Of a stretch of 64,000 nt of DNA, positions 32,438 through 40,161 are shown piece after piece; position 1 is the first letter of the stretch; each line of letters begins with the position of its first letter. The stretch spans positions 1 through 64,000 of the forward strand of contig NZ_QOUX01000047.1 of the NCBI RefSeq assembly GCF_004116265.1. The letters are read 5' to 3'. Position numbers and translations under genes: made by a program. Under the pieces are notes generated by a model. The model searched no databases, was not told the DNA's origin, and worked only from the letters and a program-made list of their open reading frames with translations. Source of the stretch: Anaerobacillus alkaliphilus. GTDB taxonomy: Bacteria; Bacillota; Bacilli; Bacillales; Anaerobacillaceae.

Positions 32438-32461
32438 GATAAACACTCCTTCGCCCATTTA

Positions 32462-32478
32462 GTTTAATTATATTAAAC
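32462..32478. promoter_or_regulatory. Operator copy 1 (GTTTAATT-A-TATTAAAC)
   Basis: A 17-bp near-perfect palindrome upstream of the MFS promoter. On the minus strand it contains TATAAT, so it can overlap the -10 region of the regulator gene. Its twin lies 54 bp away. Confidence 0.65.
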
Positions 32479-32484
32479 TTTTAC

Positions 32485-32532
32485 TTGAAAAGAAAGTGGG
32501 AGCATGATATGATTTGTTTAATTAAATTAAAC
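32485..32532 (+). promoter_or_regulatory. MFS promoter with operator copy 2
   Basis: A -35 TTGAAA (32485-32490), 17-bp spacer and -10 TATGAT (32508-32513). The perfect palindrome GTTTAATTAAATTAAAC occupies 32516-32532, covering the expected start of transcription, a classic repressor position. Confidence 0.7.
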
Positions 32533-32552
32533 TTTTAAAAAGAGGTGCGAGT

Positions 32553-33854
32553 ATGGACTATCAATTGAAAGTGAAAAAAGCAACATACCATCTGTATACG
32601 TTCATGATCAGTAAGTTAATTTCATCGTTTGGAGCGCAAGTGTATACATTTGCGATTAGTTTCTATATTTTACAATTGACAGGATCTGCAACGAGTTTTG
32701 CTGTAAATTTAATTTGTAATATTTTACCTCGTACAATACTAGGGCCTTTTGCAGGAGCGATTACCGATCGCTATTCGAAAAAAGCAATTGTCATTATTGC
32801 ACAAATTGCAACGACCATAACGATTGGGGGATTACTAGTTTTTACGTTAACACAAGGGCTGTCATTATCGGCAATTTACGTAACGACTGTGGTCTTGTCA
32901 ATTACCTCGATGTTTTCAGGAATTGCTTTTACCTCATCAATTACAGCACTGATTAACAAAGAACGTATTCAAAAAGCGATGTCTTTAAATCAGATGGCAA
33001 TTTCGTTTGCGGCGATCGGTAGTCCTGCGGTTGGTGGGATTTTGTATGGTGCTGTTACAATGCCGGTATTTCTTATTATTTATATGATTGCTTCGAGCAT
33101 TGCCGTTGTACTAGAATCTACAATGAATTTCAAGCTATTTGCAAAGGAGAAAGAAGTTGTTGAGGGTGTTGAGAAGAAAGAGTCACTCTTCAAGAGTATT
33201 AAGCTAGGAATCGATTATTTAAAGTTACACCCAGTGATTTTACTGTTACTATGGGTGGCTTTAATGGTGAATTTCTTCTTTGGAGCGTTTGAAGTTGGAT
33301 ATTCCTACATTCTTATTGAAAAATTACAGATAGAGTCGCAGCATTTCGGCTTTACGCAAGGGGCATTTTCAGTCGGTATGGTGGTAATGTCAGTGTATTT
33401 TTCAATCAGAAAAGAAGTCAAATATCCGTTTCTTGTATCAAAAAGAGGCATTATTGGAATATGCCTAATCATGGCGGCAGTAGCTATACCTCTATTAACC
33501 TCTTTGTCTTACAATCTTGTTGTAGGGTATTATTTAGTCTTGATGCTTTGTTTTGGGTCATTAATTATTGTCATCAATACGCCAATCCAAGTAATGCTAC
33601 AAAAAACGATTGACGAAGATTATAAAGGTCGCGTATTTTCCATTATTGAAACGATGGCTATGGCGCTCACTCCACTAGGAATGGTTTTATACGGCTTCCT
33701 ATACGACATATTCCCAGGTCAGTATATCCTATTCGTGTCTGCAGGATTGTTGCTAAGTGTCGTTCTTTTCCTAGCAAGACCAAGTGCGATTAGAAAAATT
33801 CATCCAGAACTTGGGGTCACTGAGATTGTTAGAGAAGAAGTAAAGGCAGTGTAA
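32553..33854 (+). CDS. MFS efflux transporter
   Basis: A 433-aa, roughly twelve-TM major facilitator protein of the MefA/MFS_3-like drug-efflux group. The loop 2-3 motif appears as GPFAGAITDRYSKKAIVI. Helices are evenly distributed, with a central cytoplasmic loop near 190-215. RBS AGAGGTG precedes the ATG. The divergent HTH-TPR regulator and twin operators suggest inducible expression by an unidentified ligand. Confidence 0.85.
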   Translation: MDYQLKVKKATYHLYTFMISKLISSFGAQVYTFAISFYILQLTGSATSFAVNLICNILPRTILGPFAGAITDRYSKKAIVIIAQIATTITIGGLLVFTLTQGLSLSAIYVTTVVLSITSMFSGIAFTSSITALINKERIQKAMSLNQMAISFAAIGSPAVGGILYGAVTMPVFLIIYMIASSIAVVLESTMNFKLFAKEKEVVEGVEKKESLFKSIKLGIDYLKLHPVILLLLWVALMVNFFFGAFEVGYSYILIEKLQIESQHFGFTQGAFSVGMVVMSVYFSIRKEVKYPFLVSKRGIIGICLIMAAVAIPLLTSLSYNLVVGYYLVLMLCFGSLIIVINTPIQVMLQKTIDEDYKGRVFSIIETMAMALTPLGMVLYGFLYDIFPGQYILFVSAGLLLSVVLFLARPSAIRKIHPELGVTEIVREEVKAV

Positions 33855-33864
33855 GTTTACTATG

Positions 33865-33896
33865 AAAGACCAAATCTTTGGATTTGGTCTTTTTTT
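33865..33896 (+). terminator. Terminator after MFS gene
   Basis: AAAGACCAAAT pairs perfectly with ATTTGGTCTTT, followed by T6. Confidence 0.9.
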
Positions 33897-34000
33897 GAGT
33901 AGCTATTGTCGAAAAGTATCAAAACAAAATTGGGCCAACAGCGAATATAATAAATGGTGAGAGAGTGCTTTATAATTTAACAGGAAATGAGGAACAACTT

Positions 34001-34897
34001 ATGACGGTCAAACCACTCGACGAAACCATTTGTTTAAAACAATACCTCTCGGAAAAAGACTATCAAGAACTTCAAAAGCTAGAGAAGCAATGCTATTCAT
34101 ATGATAAAACAAAATTAAAGTTAGAATTAGATTTTAAAATAGCAGTAAGTAGAAATGCTCCTTCTGGCTTAAAAGAGATTAATGAGTTTTTCTATTATGT
34201 GGATGAGCAATTGGTTGCTTACTTAGGGATTTCTAGTTTTGGAGGAAATATTGGCGAGATCAATGGCATGACTCATCCAGATTATCGTAAAAAAGGTGTA
34301 TTTAGAAAGCTCTTTACTTTGGCAGAGGATGAGTTGAAAAAGAGAAGCTTTAAAAAGGTGTTACTTCTGGCTGATGGGAAATCAAACTCTGGTCCTACCT
34401 TTATCAAATCTGTTCAGGGAGAATATGAATTTTCAGAGTATCGAATGAAGTATTTGAATGATGTTACCTTTGAAAATACTGCTTCTGTTACATTACGAAA
34501 AGCTAGGGAAGTGGACGGGAAGGAGATTGTTAGACAAAATACCATCTATTTTAACATGCCCCAAGATGCCGAATGGTCACTAGAGCAAGAGGAGTCAGAA
34601 AACAAATCAACATTTATGGTTGAGTTGGATGAGAGAGTAATTGGGAAGATTTGCGTAACTTTTACAAATCGCACAGCTTATATCAGTGGATTTGGAATAT
34701 TGCCTGAGTTTCGAGGCAAAGGGCTTGGGAAATCGGCGCTAACCAAGCTATTACGATTCATCATTGAAAAAGATATAAACGAAATCGAATTAGATGTAGA
34801 GTGTAAGAATGATACGGCACTTAATTTATACAAAGCATGTGGGTTCGAAGTACTATCTGTGATGAATTACTATAAGTATGATTTGCAGGGAAGGTAG
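34001..34897 (+). CDS. Tandem GNAT acetyltransferase
   Basis: A 298-aa protein made of two GNAT folds. The N-terminal one has INGMTHPDYRKKGVFRKLF, with a degenerate acetyl-CoA loop (RKKGVF). The C-terminal one has the full motif ILPEFRGKGLGKSALTKLL and CKNDTALNLYKACGFE. Typically only one half is catalytic in such duplicated GNATs, most likely the C-terminal one here. The ATG at 34001 has GAGGAA upstream. The substrate is unknown. Confidence 0.83.
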   Translation: MTVKPLDETICLKQYLSEKDYQELQKLEKQCYSYDKTKLKLELDFKIAVSRNAPSGLKEINEFFYYVDEQLVAYLGISSFGGNIGEINGMTHPDYRKKGVFRKLFTLAEDELKKRSFKKVLLLADGKSNSGPTFIKSVQGEYEFSEYRMKYLNDVTFENTASVTLRKAREVDGKEIVRQNTIYFNMPQDAEWSLEQEESENKSTFMVELDERVIGKICVTFTNRTAYISGFGILPEFRGKGLGKSALTKLLRFIIEKDINEIELDVECKNDTALNLYKACGFEVLSVMNYYKYDLQGR

Positions 34898-34927
34898 TAT
34901 TGTTAAGATAGAGAAGAGATACTACTG

Positions 34928-34956
34928 AAGCGCTACATATATCTGTAGCGCTTTTC
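34928..34956. terminator. Bidirectional terminator
   Basis: AAGCGCTACA pairs with TGTAGCGCTT around a 6-nt loop between convergent genes. Confidence 0.88.
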
Positions 34957-34960
34957 TTAT

Positions 34961-36013
34961 TTATAAAATCATCAATTGTTTACTAGAGGGAGTAAGGTTC
35001 TCAATGCCGTCTTTTTTTATAATGATATCGTCTTCAATACGAACTCCCCCTAAACCAGATATGTAAATACCTGGTTCGACGGTAAAGACCATATTTTCCT
35101 CGAAACATTCATTTCCAGCAACAGTCGGTGCTTCATGAAGCTCTAAGCCTAGTCCATGCCCAATACCATGAATAAAATACTTGCCGTAGCCGTATTTTTC
35201 AATATAATCACGAGCAAGCTGATCATAGTCTTTGACAGAAAGGCCAGGGCGAGCTTGTTCTTTCGTATATTCGAGAGTTTCTAAGACGATCTTGTAGATT
35301 TTCTTAAGCTCTGCTGATGGTTCTCCTACTGCGATGGTTCGGGTCATGTCCGAAAGGTAGCCATTGTAAACAGCACCATAATCCATGGTAATGATGTCGC
35401 CATGTTCAATTACTTTATCGGTGGCACGACCGTGTGGAAGTGCAGATCTCACGCCCGAGGCAACAATAGGGTCGTTGGAAGAACCGCTCGCACCAAGCTT
35501 CTGCATTTGATAGATTAATTCTGCAGAAATGTCTCGCTCAGTAATTCCGGGTTTGATCATTCCTAAGACATATTCAAAGGCCTCTTCCGCAATGCCCGCA
35601 GCTTTTCGCATCAAAACTAATTCTTCCTCAGATTTAATGATACGTAGGGATTCTACGATATTGGATGTTCCAACTAATTCAGTATGTAATGTTTTTTGGT
35701 AGGTGTTTAGCTGTGTGACACTCGTATGATCGGCTTCATAACCAAGCTTACGAATATTCAATGTTTCTAGAAGACTAGCAAGCACCTCAAGCAGGTTTTT
35801 ATTGTGCTCAACGACTGCAAACTCTTTCGCTTGAGTACGGGCTTGATCGGTATAACGTCCATCGACGATGACGTAGGCGTCTGACATAGAAACGAGTAGT
35901 ACTCCAGCAGTTCCGGTGAATTCTGACAAATACCTTCGGTTATATGGACTAGTAATTAACAATGCCTCTAGGCCAAGGTTAGTTAACTTTTCACGAACTT
36001 TTGTTAATTTCAT
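34961..36013 (-). CDS. M24 family Xaa-Pro aminopeptidase/dipeptidase
   Basis: A 350-aa protein: N-terminal creatinase-like domain (about 1-125) and M24 pita-bread domain. The five metal ligands are visible as Asp in MDYGAVYNG, Asp in SDMTRT, His in HGIGHGLGLELHE, Glu in FTVEPGIY and Glu in GGVRIEDD. It hydrolyses peptides with proline at the second position, in the cytoplasm. RBS AGGAGATG precedes the ATG at 36013. Confidence 0.9.
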   Translation of the reverse strand: MKLTKVREKLTNLGLEALLITSPYNRRYLSEFTGTAGVLLVSMSDAYVIVDGRYTDQARTQAKEFAVVEHNKNLLEVLASLLETLNIRKLGYEADHTSVTQLNTYQKTLHTELVGTSNIVESLRIIKSEEELVLMRKAAGIAEEAFEYVLGMIKPGITERDISAELIYQMQKLGASGSSNDPIVASGVRSALPHGRATDKVIEHGDIITMDYGAVYNGYLSDMTRTIAVGEPSAELKKIYKIVLETLEYTKEQARPGLSVKDYDQLARDYIEKYGYGKYFIHGIGHGLGLELHEAPTVAGNECFEENMVFTVEPGIYISGLGGVRIEDDIIIKKDGIENLTPSSKQLMIL

Positions 36014-36157
36014 TAATAAATCATCTCCTCGTACGATTTTCTATATTTTAACATACAGGTACCTATTTCTAGTTAAAATGTTTGGAAAATGCTAGAATGA
36101 GGAAAGTATAGATTTATCTATTATAACGTCAAACAAGTGAGAGTGAGGTAGAAACGC

Positions 36158-37855
36158 ATGAATATTGCTGCTCCTATTAGCAACCTAGACAAATGTTCAC
36201 TCATAAATAGCAATGGCGGTCACATTCTTTATATGTTTAATGAGTTAGATCTATATGTAGAGAATGCAGTAAGCTTTATTCTAAAAGGTATAAGCGAAAA
36301 AGCTGTTATATTGCTGATTGTTCCTGATAATATACATACAATGATTAATGAAAAGGTAACAGCCAGAGGATTTAATTCGACACAATTACAGGAAATTATT
36401 CGATATTGTCCAGAAGAGTTTTATCTAAATGACTTTAAATTAAATGCAACTGTTTCTTCAAAGAGATTAGTAGAAACAATAGCGCCTTTTCTTGAAAAAG
36501 GTAAAGCCGTCCGTACTTGGGGTGAGGTTCCTATCACGAACCAGGACAATATTTTGGAGATGCTTAGATTATATGAATGTAATTGTGATGGGTTTATTGT
36601 TGAAAATAGAGTGCTTTCAGTCTGTGCTTATCCGGCACTTACTACACCAGCTTATATACAAAACGAGTTACTCAAAACTCACACGCATCTTATGACGGAT
36701 GATGATGTTGGCAAATCTCCGTTATACAATAGAGAAAATCATAAATTTCCAACTTTAGAAGAATTTACTAGGCTTCAAAGAATTAAAGAACAAAATCAAG
36801 CCTTACTAGCTGTGAATTTTCAACTAGCGAATGAAAACGCTATAGTAAAGGCGAAAAACGAAATAATTCAACAAAGTGAACTGAAACTTCGAACGATTAT
36901 TAATGAATTGCCAATTCCTATAATCATTCGGTCGAAATGTAAACTACTTTATGTAAATGAAATGGCGAAAGTACAATTAGACAATACAGACCATTTAACA
37001 TCATTTTTTAAAGAGTATGATGAGCATCTCATGGAGTCGCATTCTAGTAAGGTTAAGGAGCATCAGTTTATCTTAACTAACGGTAAAAAGAAATATTTTC
37101 TGGTTAAATCAATTCACATTCTTTTCGAGTCAAAGTGTGCGGTTATGCATTCCTTTGTAGATATAACAGAGGAGAAAGAAAATGAAACTCTTGTTATTCG
37201 TTCGGAAAAAATGAACATTGCTGGTGAACTTGCTGCGAGTGTTGCTCATGAACTACGCAACCCATTAACGGCAATCAAAGGATTTTTTCATGTACTAAAA
37301 AATAGTGGTGAAGAAAAGGACTTTTACTATAACATTATTGACGATGAACTTAACCGAATTGAGCTAATATCAGGTGAGCTTTTAACATTGGCAAAGCCAC
37401 ACTCTGAAAACAGAAAAGATTATAACTTGGTTCAATTGATTGAAGAAGTTAAGTTATTACTTACGTCTGAATCGAACATGAAAAGTATTGAAATAATACT
37501 AAAAGTAGATCAAGAGGAAATCTACCTTAGCTGTGAAAATACGAAAATTAAACAAGTTTTTATAAATCTGATTAAAAATTCCATTGATGCGATGGATGAT
37601 GGTGGTAATATTGTAATAACTGTCGGAGTTATTCAGGAGACCATTGAAGTTCAGGTTATTGATCAGGGGTGTGGAATTCCTGAGGAGTTACTTGACAAAG
37701 TAGGTGAACCTTTTTATACGACAAAAGAAAAAGGGACAGGCATTGGAATGATGGTCTGTTATCAAATTATTGAAAATCATGGCGGGAGTATTGAAGTAGA
37801 CAGTAAGGTGGATGTTGGAACCACTTTTACGATTCGACTACCTCGTTTAATGTAG
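36158..37855 (+). CDS. MEDS-PAS sensor histidine kinase
   Basis: A 565-aa soluble kinase. Residues 15-190 match the MEDS sensory domain (GGHILYMFNELDLYVENAVSF...; the DcmR-type domain). A PAS-like domain follows (about 240-345), then HisKA with phospho-acceptor His364 (SVAHELRNPLTAIKGF) and HATPase_c (NLIKNSIDAM, DQGCGIPEE, GTGIGM). The kinase core resembles the sporulation kinases KinA/KinE, and no response regulator is adjacent, so it may feed a phosphorelay. That is inference. A terminator follows directly. Confidence 0.88.
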   Translation: MNIAAPISNLDKCSLINSNGGHILYMFNELDLYVENAVSFILKGISEKAVILLIVPDNIHTMINEKVTARGFNSTQLQEIIRYCPEEFYLNDFKLNATVSSKRLVETIAPFLEKGKAVRTWGEVPITNQDNILEMLRLYECNCDGFIVENRVLSVCAYPALTTPAYIQNELLKTHTHLMTDDDVGKSPLYNRENHKFPTLEEFTRLQRIKEQNQALLAVNFQLANENAIVKAKNEIIQQSELKLRTIINELPIPIIIRSKCKLLYVNEMAKVQLDNTDHLTSFFKEYDEHLMESHSSKVKEHQFILTNGKKKYFLVKSIHILFESKCAVMHSFVDITEEKENETLVIRSEKMNIAGELAASVAHELRNPLTAIKGFFHVLKNSGEEKDFYYNIIDDELNRIELISGELLTLAKPHSENRKDYNLVQLIEEVKLLLTSESNMKSIEIILKVDQEEIYLSCENTKIKQVFINLIKNSIDAMDDGGNIVITVGVIQETIEVQVIDQGCGIPEELLDKVGEPFYTTKEKGTGIGMMVCYQIIENHGGSIEVDSKVDVGTTFTIRLPRLM

Positions 37856-37865
37856 TATTTTTAAG

Positions 37866-37896
37866 ATGGTATGAAATTATATACCATTTTTTTTTA
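37866..37896 (+). terminator. Terminator after histidine kinase gene
   Basis: ATGGTAT pairs with ATACCAT (loop of 8 nt), followed by T8 or more. Confidence 0.85.
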
Positions 37897-38067
37897 TATA
37901 TTGGGGAAAAAATGGTAGATAAACAATGTTCTAGGGTGTAATATGATAATTAAAAAAATATTCTGAATAAGTCATCCGTTATGAAATACAAGGGGGAATA
38001 CAGAGCAAAAGGTGAAGTATCTTATCAATCCAATTATTTGAAAATATAAGTAAAGAGGTTGATGAAC

Positions 38068-38712
38068 ATGTCAATGGATGCAAAGGAATTATTTGTTAAG
38101 GAACCTACGATTTTTAATCATGTAGGTAATAAAATTAGAACTGAAGATCGTGAAATTAACATTATTGCTAGACTTGAAGAACCGCTCATCGTTATATTAG
38201 GCAATGTATTAAGTGATGAAGAATGTGATGAGTTGATTAGGCTTTCACAAGATCGGCTCCAGCGCTCAAAAATCGGAAACATTCGTGCTGAAGATGCACT
38301 AAGAACAAGTAGCAGTATGTTTTTTTATGAGGCTGAAAATGATGTTGTTGCTAGAGTTGAAAAAAGGATCTCACAAATCATGAATATTCCCGTTGAACAT
38401 GGGGAAGGGTTGCAAATCCTAAATTATCAAATTGGCCAAGAATATAAAGCACATTACGATTATTTCGCTTCAGCAATCAATCCTAGAATAAGTACACTTG
38501 TCATGTATTTAAGTGATGTAGAGTACGGTGGGGAAACATATTTTCCAAAACTAAACTTTTCCGTATCTCCACAAAAGGGGATGGCCGTTTACTTTGAATA
38601 TTTTTATAACGATCAAACGTTAAATGAGCTAACTCTACACGGTGGAGCACCGGTTATCATTGGCGACAAATGGGCTGCGACACAGTGGATGAGAAGGAAG
38701 AAAGTTAATTAA
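38068..38712 (+). CDS. Prolyl 4-hydroxylase-like 2OG-Fe(II) dioxygenase
   Basis: A 214-aa enzyme close in length to the Bacillus anthracis collagen-type prolyl hydroxylase. The iron ligands are HYD in YKAHYDYFASA and a distal His in LTLHGGAPV, with the 2-oxoglutarate Lys in IIGDKWAATQW. The fold start is LEEPLIVILGNVLSDEECDELI. Substrates in Bacillus may be collagen-like spore proteins or translation factors; none is identified here. The start at 38068 is spaced best from AAAGAGG; 38062 and 38074 are alternatives. Confidence 0.88.
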   Translation: MSMDAKELFVKEPTIFNHVGNKIRTEDREINIIARLEEPLIVILGNVLSDEECDELIRLSQDRLQRSKIGNIRAEDALRTSSSMFFYEAENDVVARVEKRISQIMNIPVEHGEGLQILNYQIGQEYKAHYDYFASAINPRISTLVMYLSDVEYGGETYFPKLNFSVSPQKGMAVYFEYFYNDQTLNELTLHGGAPVIIGDKWAATQWMRRKKVN

Positions 38713-38766
38713 TAGATGAAGAGAAGTGTCACTGGAATAACAAATTCAAACTAAAGGCAAAAATTA

Positions 38767-38803
38767 GCGTAAAAAACTGATAGCGTTTTTTGCGCTTTTT
38801 TTA
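38767..38803 (+). terminator. Terminator after prolyl hydroxylase
   Basis: GCGTAAAAAAC pairs with GTTTTTTGCGC around a 7-nt loop, followed by T7. Confidence 0.82.
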
Positions 38804-38939
38804 TTTACTAATGATAGCTTTTTCCTAATATTTGCGAATGCTAAACTAGTAATAGTAGATGTATTGTTTAGTGATATGATTTATGACTGTATTAATAAAC
38901 TTTTATTTGTTGGGGAATTTTTTGTGAGGTGCGAGAATA

Positions 38940-39791
38940 ATGGGTGAAAACGAATGGTTTGGTGAAAGGAAATGTGTAGTGGCGACTATGCATCAGAAAG
39001 AAGAGGTTATGGCTCCTATTTTAAAGAGAGAATTATCGGTTGAAATAGTACTCCCTAAAGATTTCGATACAGATATGTTCGGTACCTTTGCGGGTGATGT
39101 AGAAAGGGTAGGCGATCAATTAGAGGCTGCGAGAAACAAATTGCATAAAGCTTTAGAGTTAACGGGATGTGATCTCGGTATTGCTAGTGAGGGCTCGTTT
39201 GGACCACACCCAGTTGTACCGTTTTTACCATTTAACCAAGAATTAGTTCTTTTTATTGATAAAAAGAACGATCTTGAAGTTGTCGGTTTTGTTGCAAATA
39301 CTGACACAAACTTTGGAAGCAAGGAAGTAAAGAGTTTTAAAGAAGCCTATGAGTTTGCAGTATCGAAATATTTTCCAGAACATGGTGTAATTCTTAAAAC
39401 TATGGACGGAAAAGTTATTGCAAAGGGAATCGTCCTTGAGGAAAAATTGAAGGAAGTAATTGAGGAGATGGGACTCGGAAGTAGCGAAGAAGGGTTTTTC
39501 GTTGAGACAGATATGAGAGCGATGTACAATCCCACTCGAATGAAAAATATTGAATTGGCAACTATGAATTTAGTAAATAAGTTAATCAACTGCTGCCCTA
39601 GCTGCCAAACACCTGGGTTTGAGGTTGTGGATAGAAAAAAAGGCCTACCATGTGAGTATTGCCATCGTCCAACGGATCTAATTAAATCAGACTTGTGGGG
39701 CTGTAAAAAATGTCTTCACCAAGAGGAAAGAGAATATCCTACTGGTGTCCGTTTTGCCGATCCGTCTAGATGCAATTATTGTAACCCTTGA
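38940..39791 (+). CDS. DUF6671 family protein with zinc ribbons
   Basis: A 283-aa protein. The N-terminal two thirds match the DUF6671 group (CVVATMHQKEEVMAP, GCDLGIASEGSFGPHP, FVANTDTNFGS). The C-terminal tail has cysteine pairs CCPSC, CEYC, CKKC and CNYC, predicting two zinc ribbons. The function is not established for the family. An RBS (AGGTGCG) precedes the ATG, and the gene ends just before the ABC-F promoter. Confidence 0.75.
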   Translation: MGENEWFGERKCVVATMHQKEEVMAPILKRELSVEIVLPKDFDTDMFGTFAGDVERVGDQLEAARNKLHKALELTGCDLGIASEGSFGPHPVVPFLPFNQELVLFIDKKNDLEVVGFVANTDTNFGSKEVKSFKEAYEFAVSKYFPEHGVILKTMDGKVIAKGIVLEEKLKEVIEEMGLGSSEEGFFVETDMRAMYNPTRMKNIELATMNLVNKLINCCPSCQTPGFEVVDRKKGLPCEYCHRPTDLIKSDLWGCKKCLHQEEREYPTGVRFADPSRCNYCNP

Positions 39792-39800
39792 TAGACATTG

Positions 39801-39829
39801 GTGACAATAATTAGAAATAGTGGTATAAT
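39801..39829 (+). promoter_or_regulatory. Promoter of the ABC-F gene leader
   Basis: A -35 GTGACA (39801-39806), 17-bp spacer and perfect -10 TATAAT (39824-39829), starting a leader of about 325 nt before the ABC-F start codon. Confidence 0.7.
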
Positions 39830-39861
39830 AAGCTAAATTGTTGAAGGAGGAAGGTAAGTTT

Positions 39862-39882
39862 ATGGAACCAACTAATTGCTAA
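39862..39882 (+). CDS. Six-residue leader peptide of the ABC-F attenuator
   Basis: ATG with a near-perfect RBS (AAGGAGGAAGG, 39843-39853) opens a seven-codon ORF encoding MEPTNC, followed directly by an AT-rich hairpin (ATATTAATT / AATTAATAT). Short ORFs of this type sense ribosome stalling by antibiotics upstream of ABC-F resistance genes, and the arrangement with a downstream terminator fits that scheme. Confidence 0.65.
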   Translation: MEPTNC

Positions 39883-40079
39883 TATTAATTTTTTGAAATT
39901 AATATGTTCTATTGAGCGAAGAATTTGCCTACTATCGTAGGTTATTTGACATGCTCTTTATGGAATTTGGCAATTAGAAGGGTTACTTATTTTCCTATAC
40001 GAACTGTTATTGATTGTAGAGATAATTCTGCAAGTAGGTAGACATCATTCTGCCTATAAAAAATAGTGGGTATTTTGGG

Positions 40080-40111
40080 CTGTAAGAAGACTATCTTCTT
40101 ACAGTTTTTTT
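40080..40111 (+). terminator. Attenuator terminator before ABC-F
   Basis: The perfect stem CTGTAAGAAGA / TCTTCTTACAG with a 3-nt loop and T7, located 50 bp before the ABC-F start codon. Upstream hairpins (for example TAGGTAGA / TCTGCCTA, 40035-40058) could form alternative structures. Confidence 0.88.
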
Positions 40112-40161
40112 ATTTGCAACCCTCCATAATGGGCAATAATACAATGAAAGAGGGAATTTAC

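Noticed and set aside
40066-40161. N-terminal extension of the ABC-F protein
   Set aside because: The extension runs through the attenuator terminator. The ATG at 40162 has a proper RBS and aligns with the normal ABC-F N terminus.
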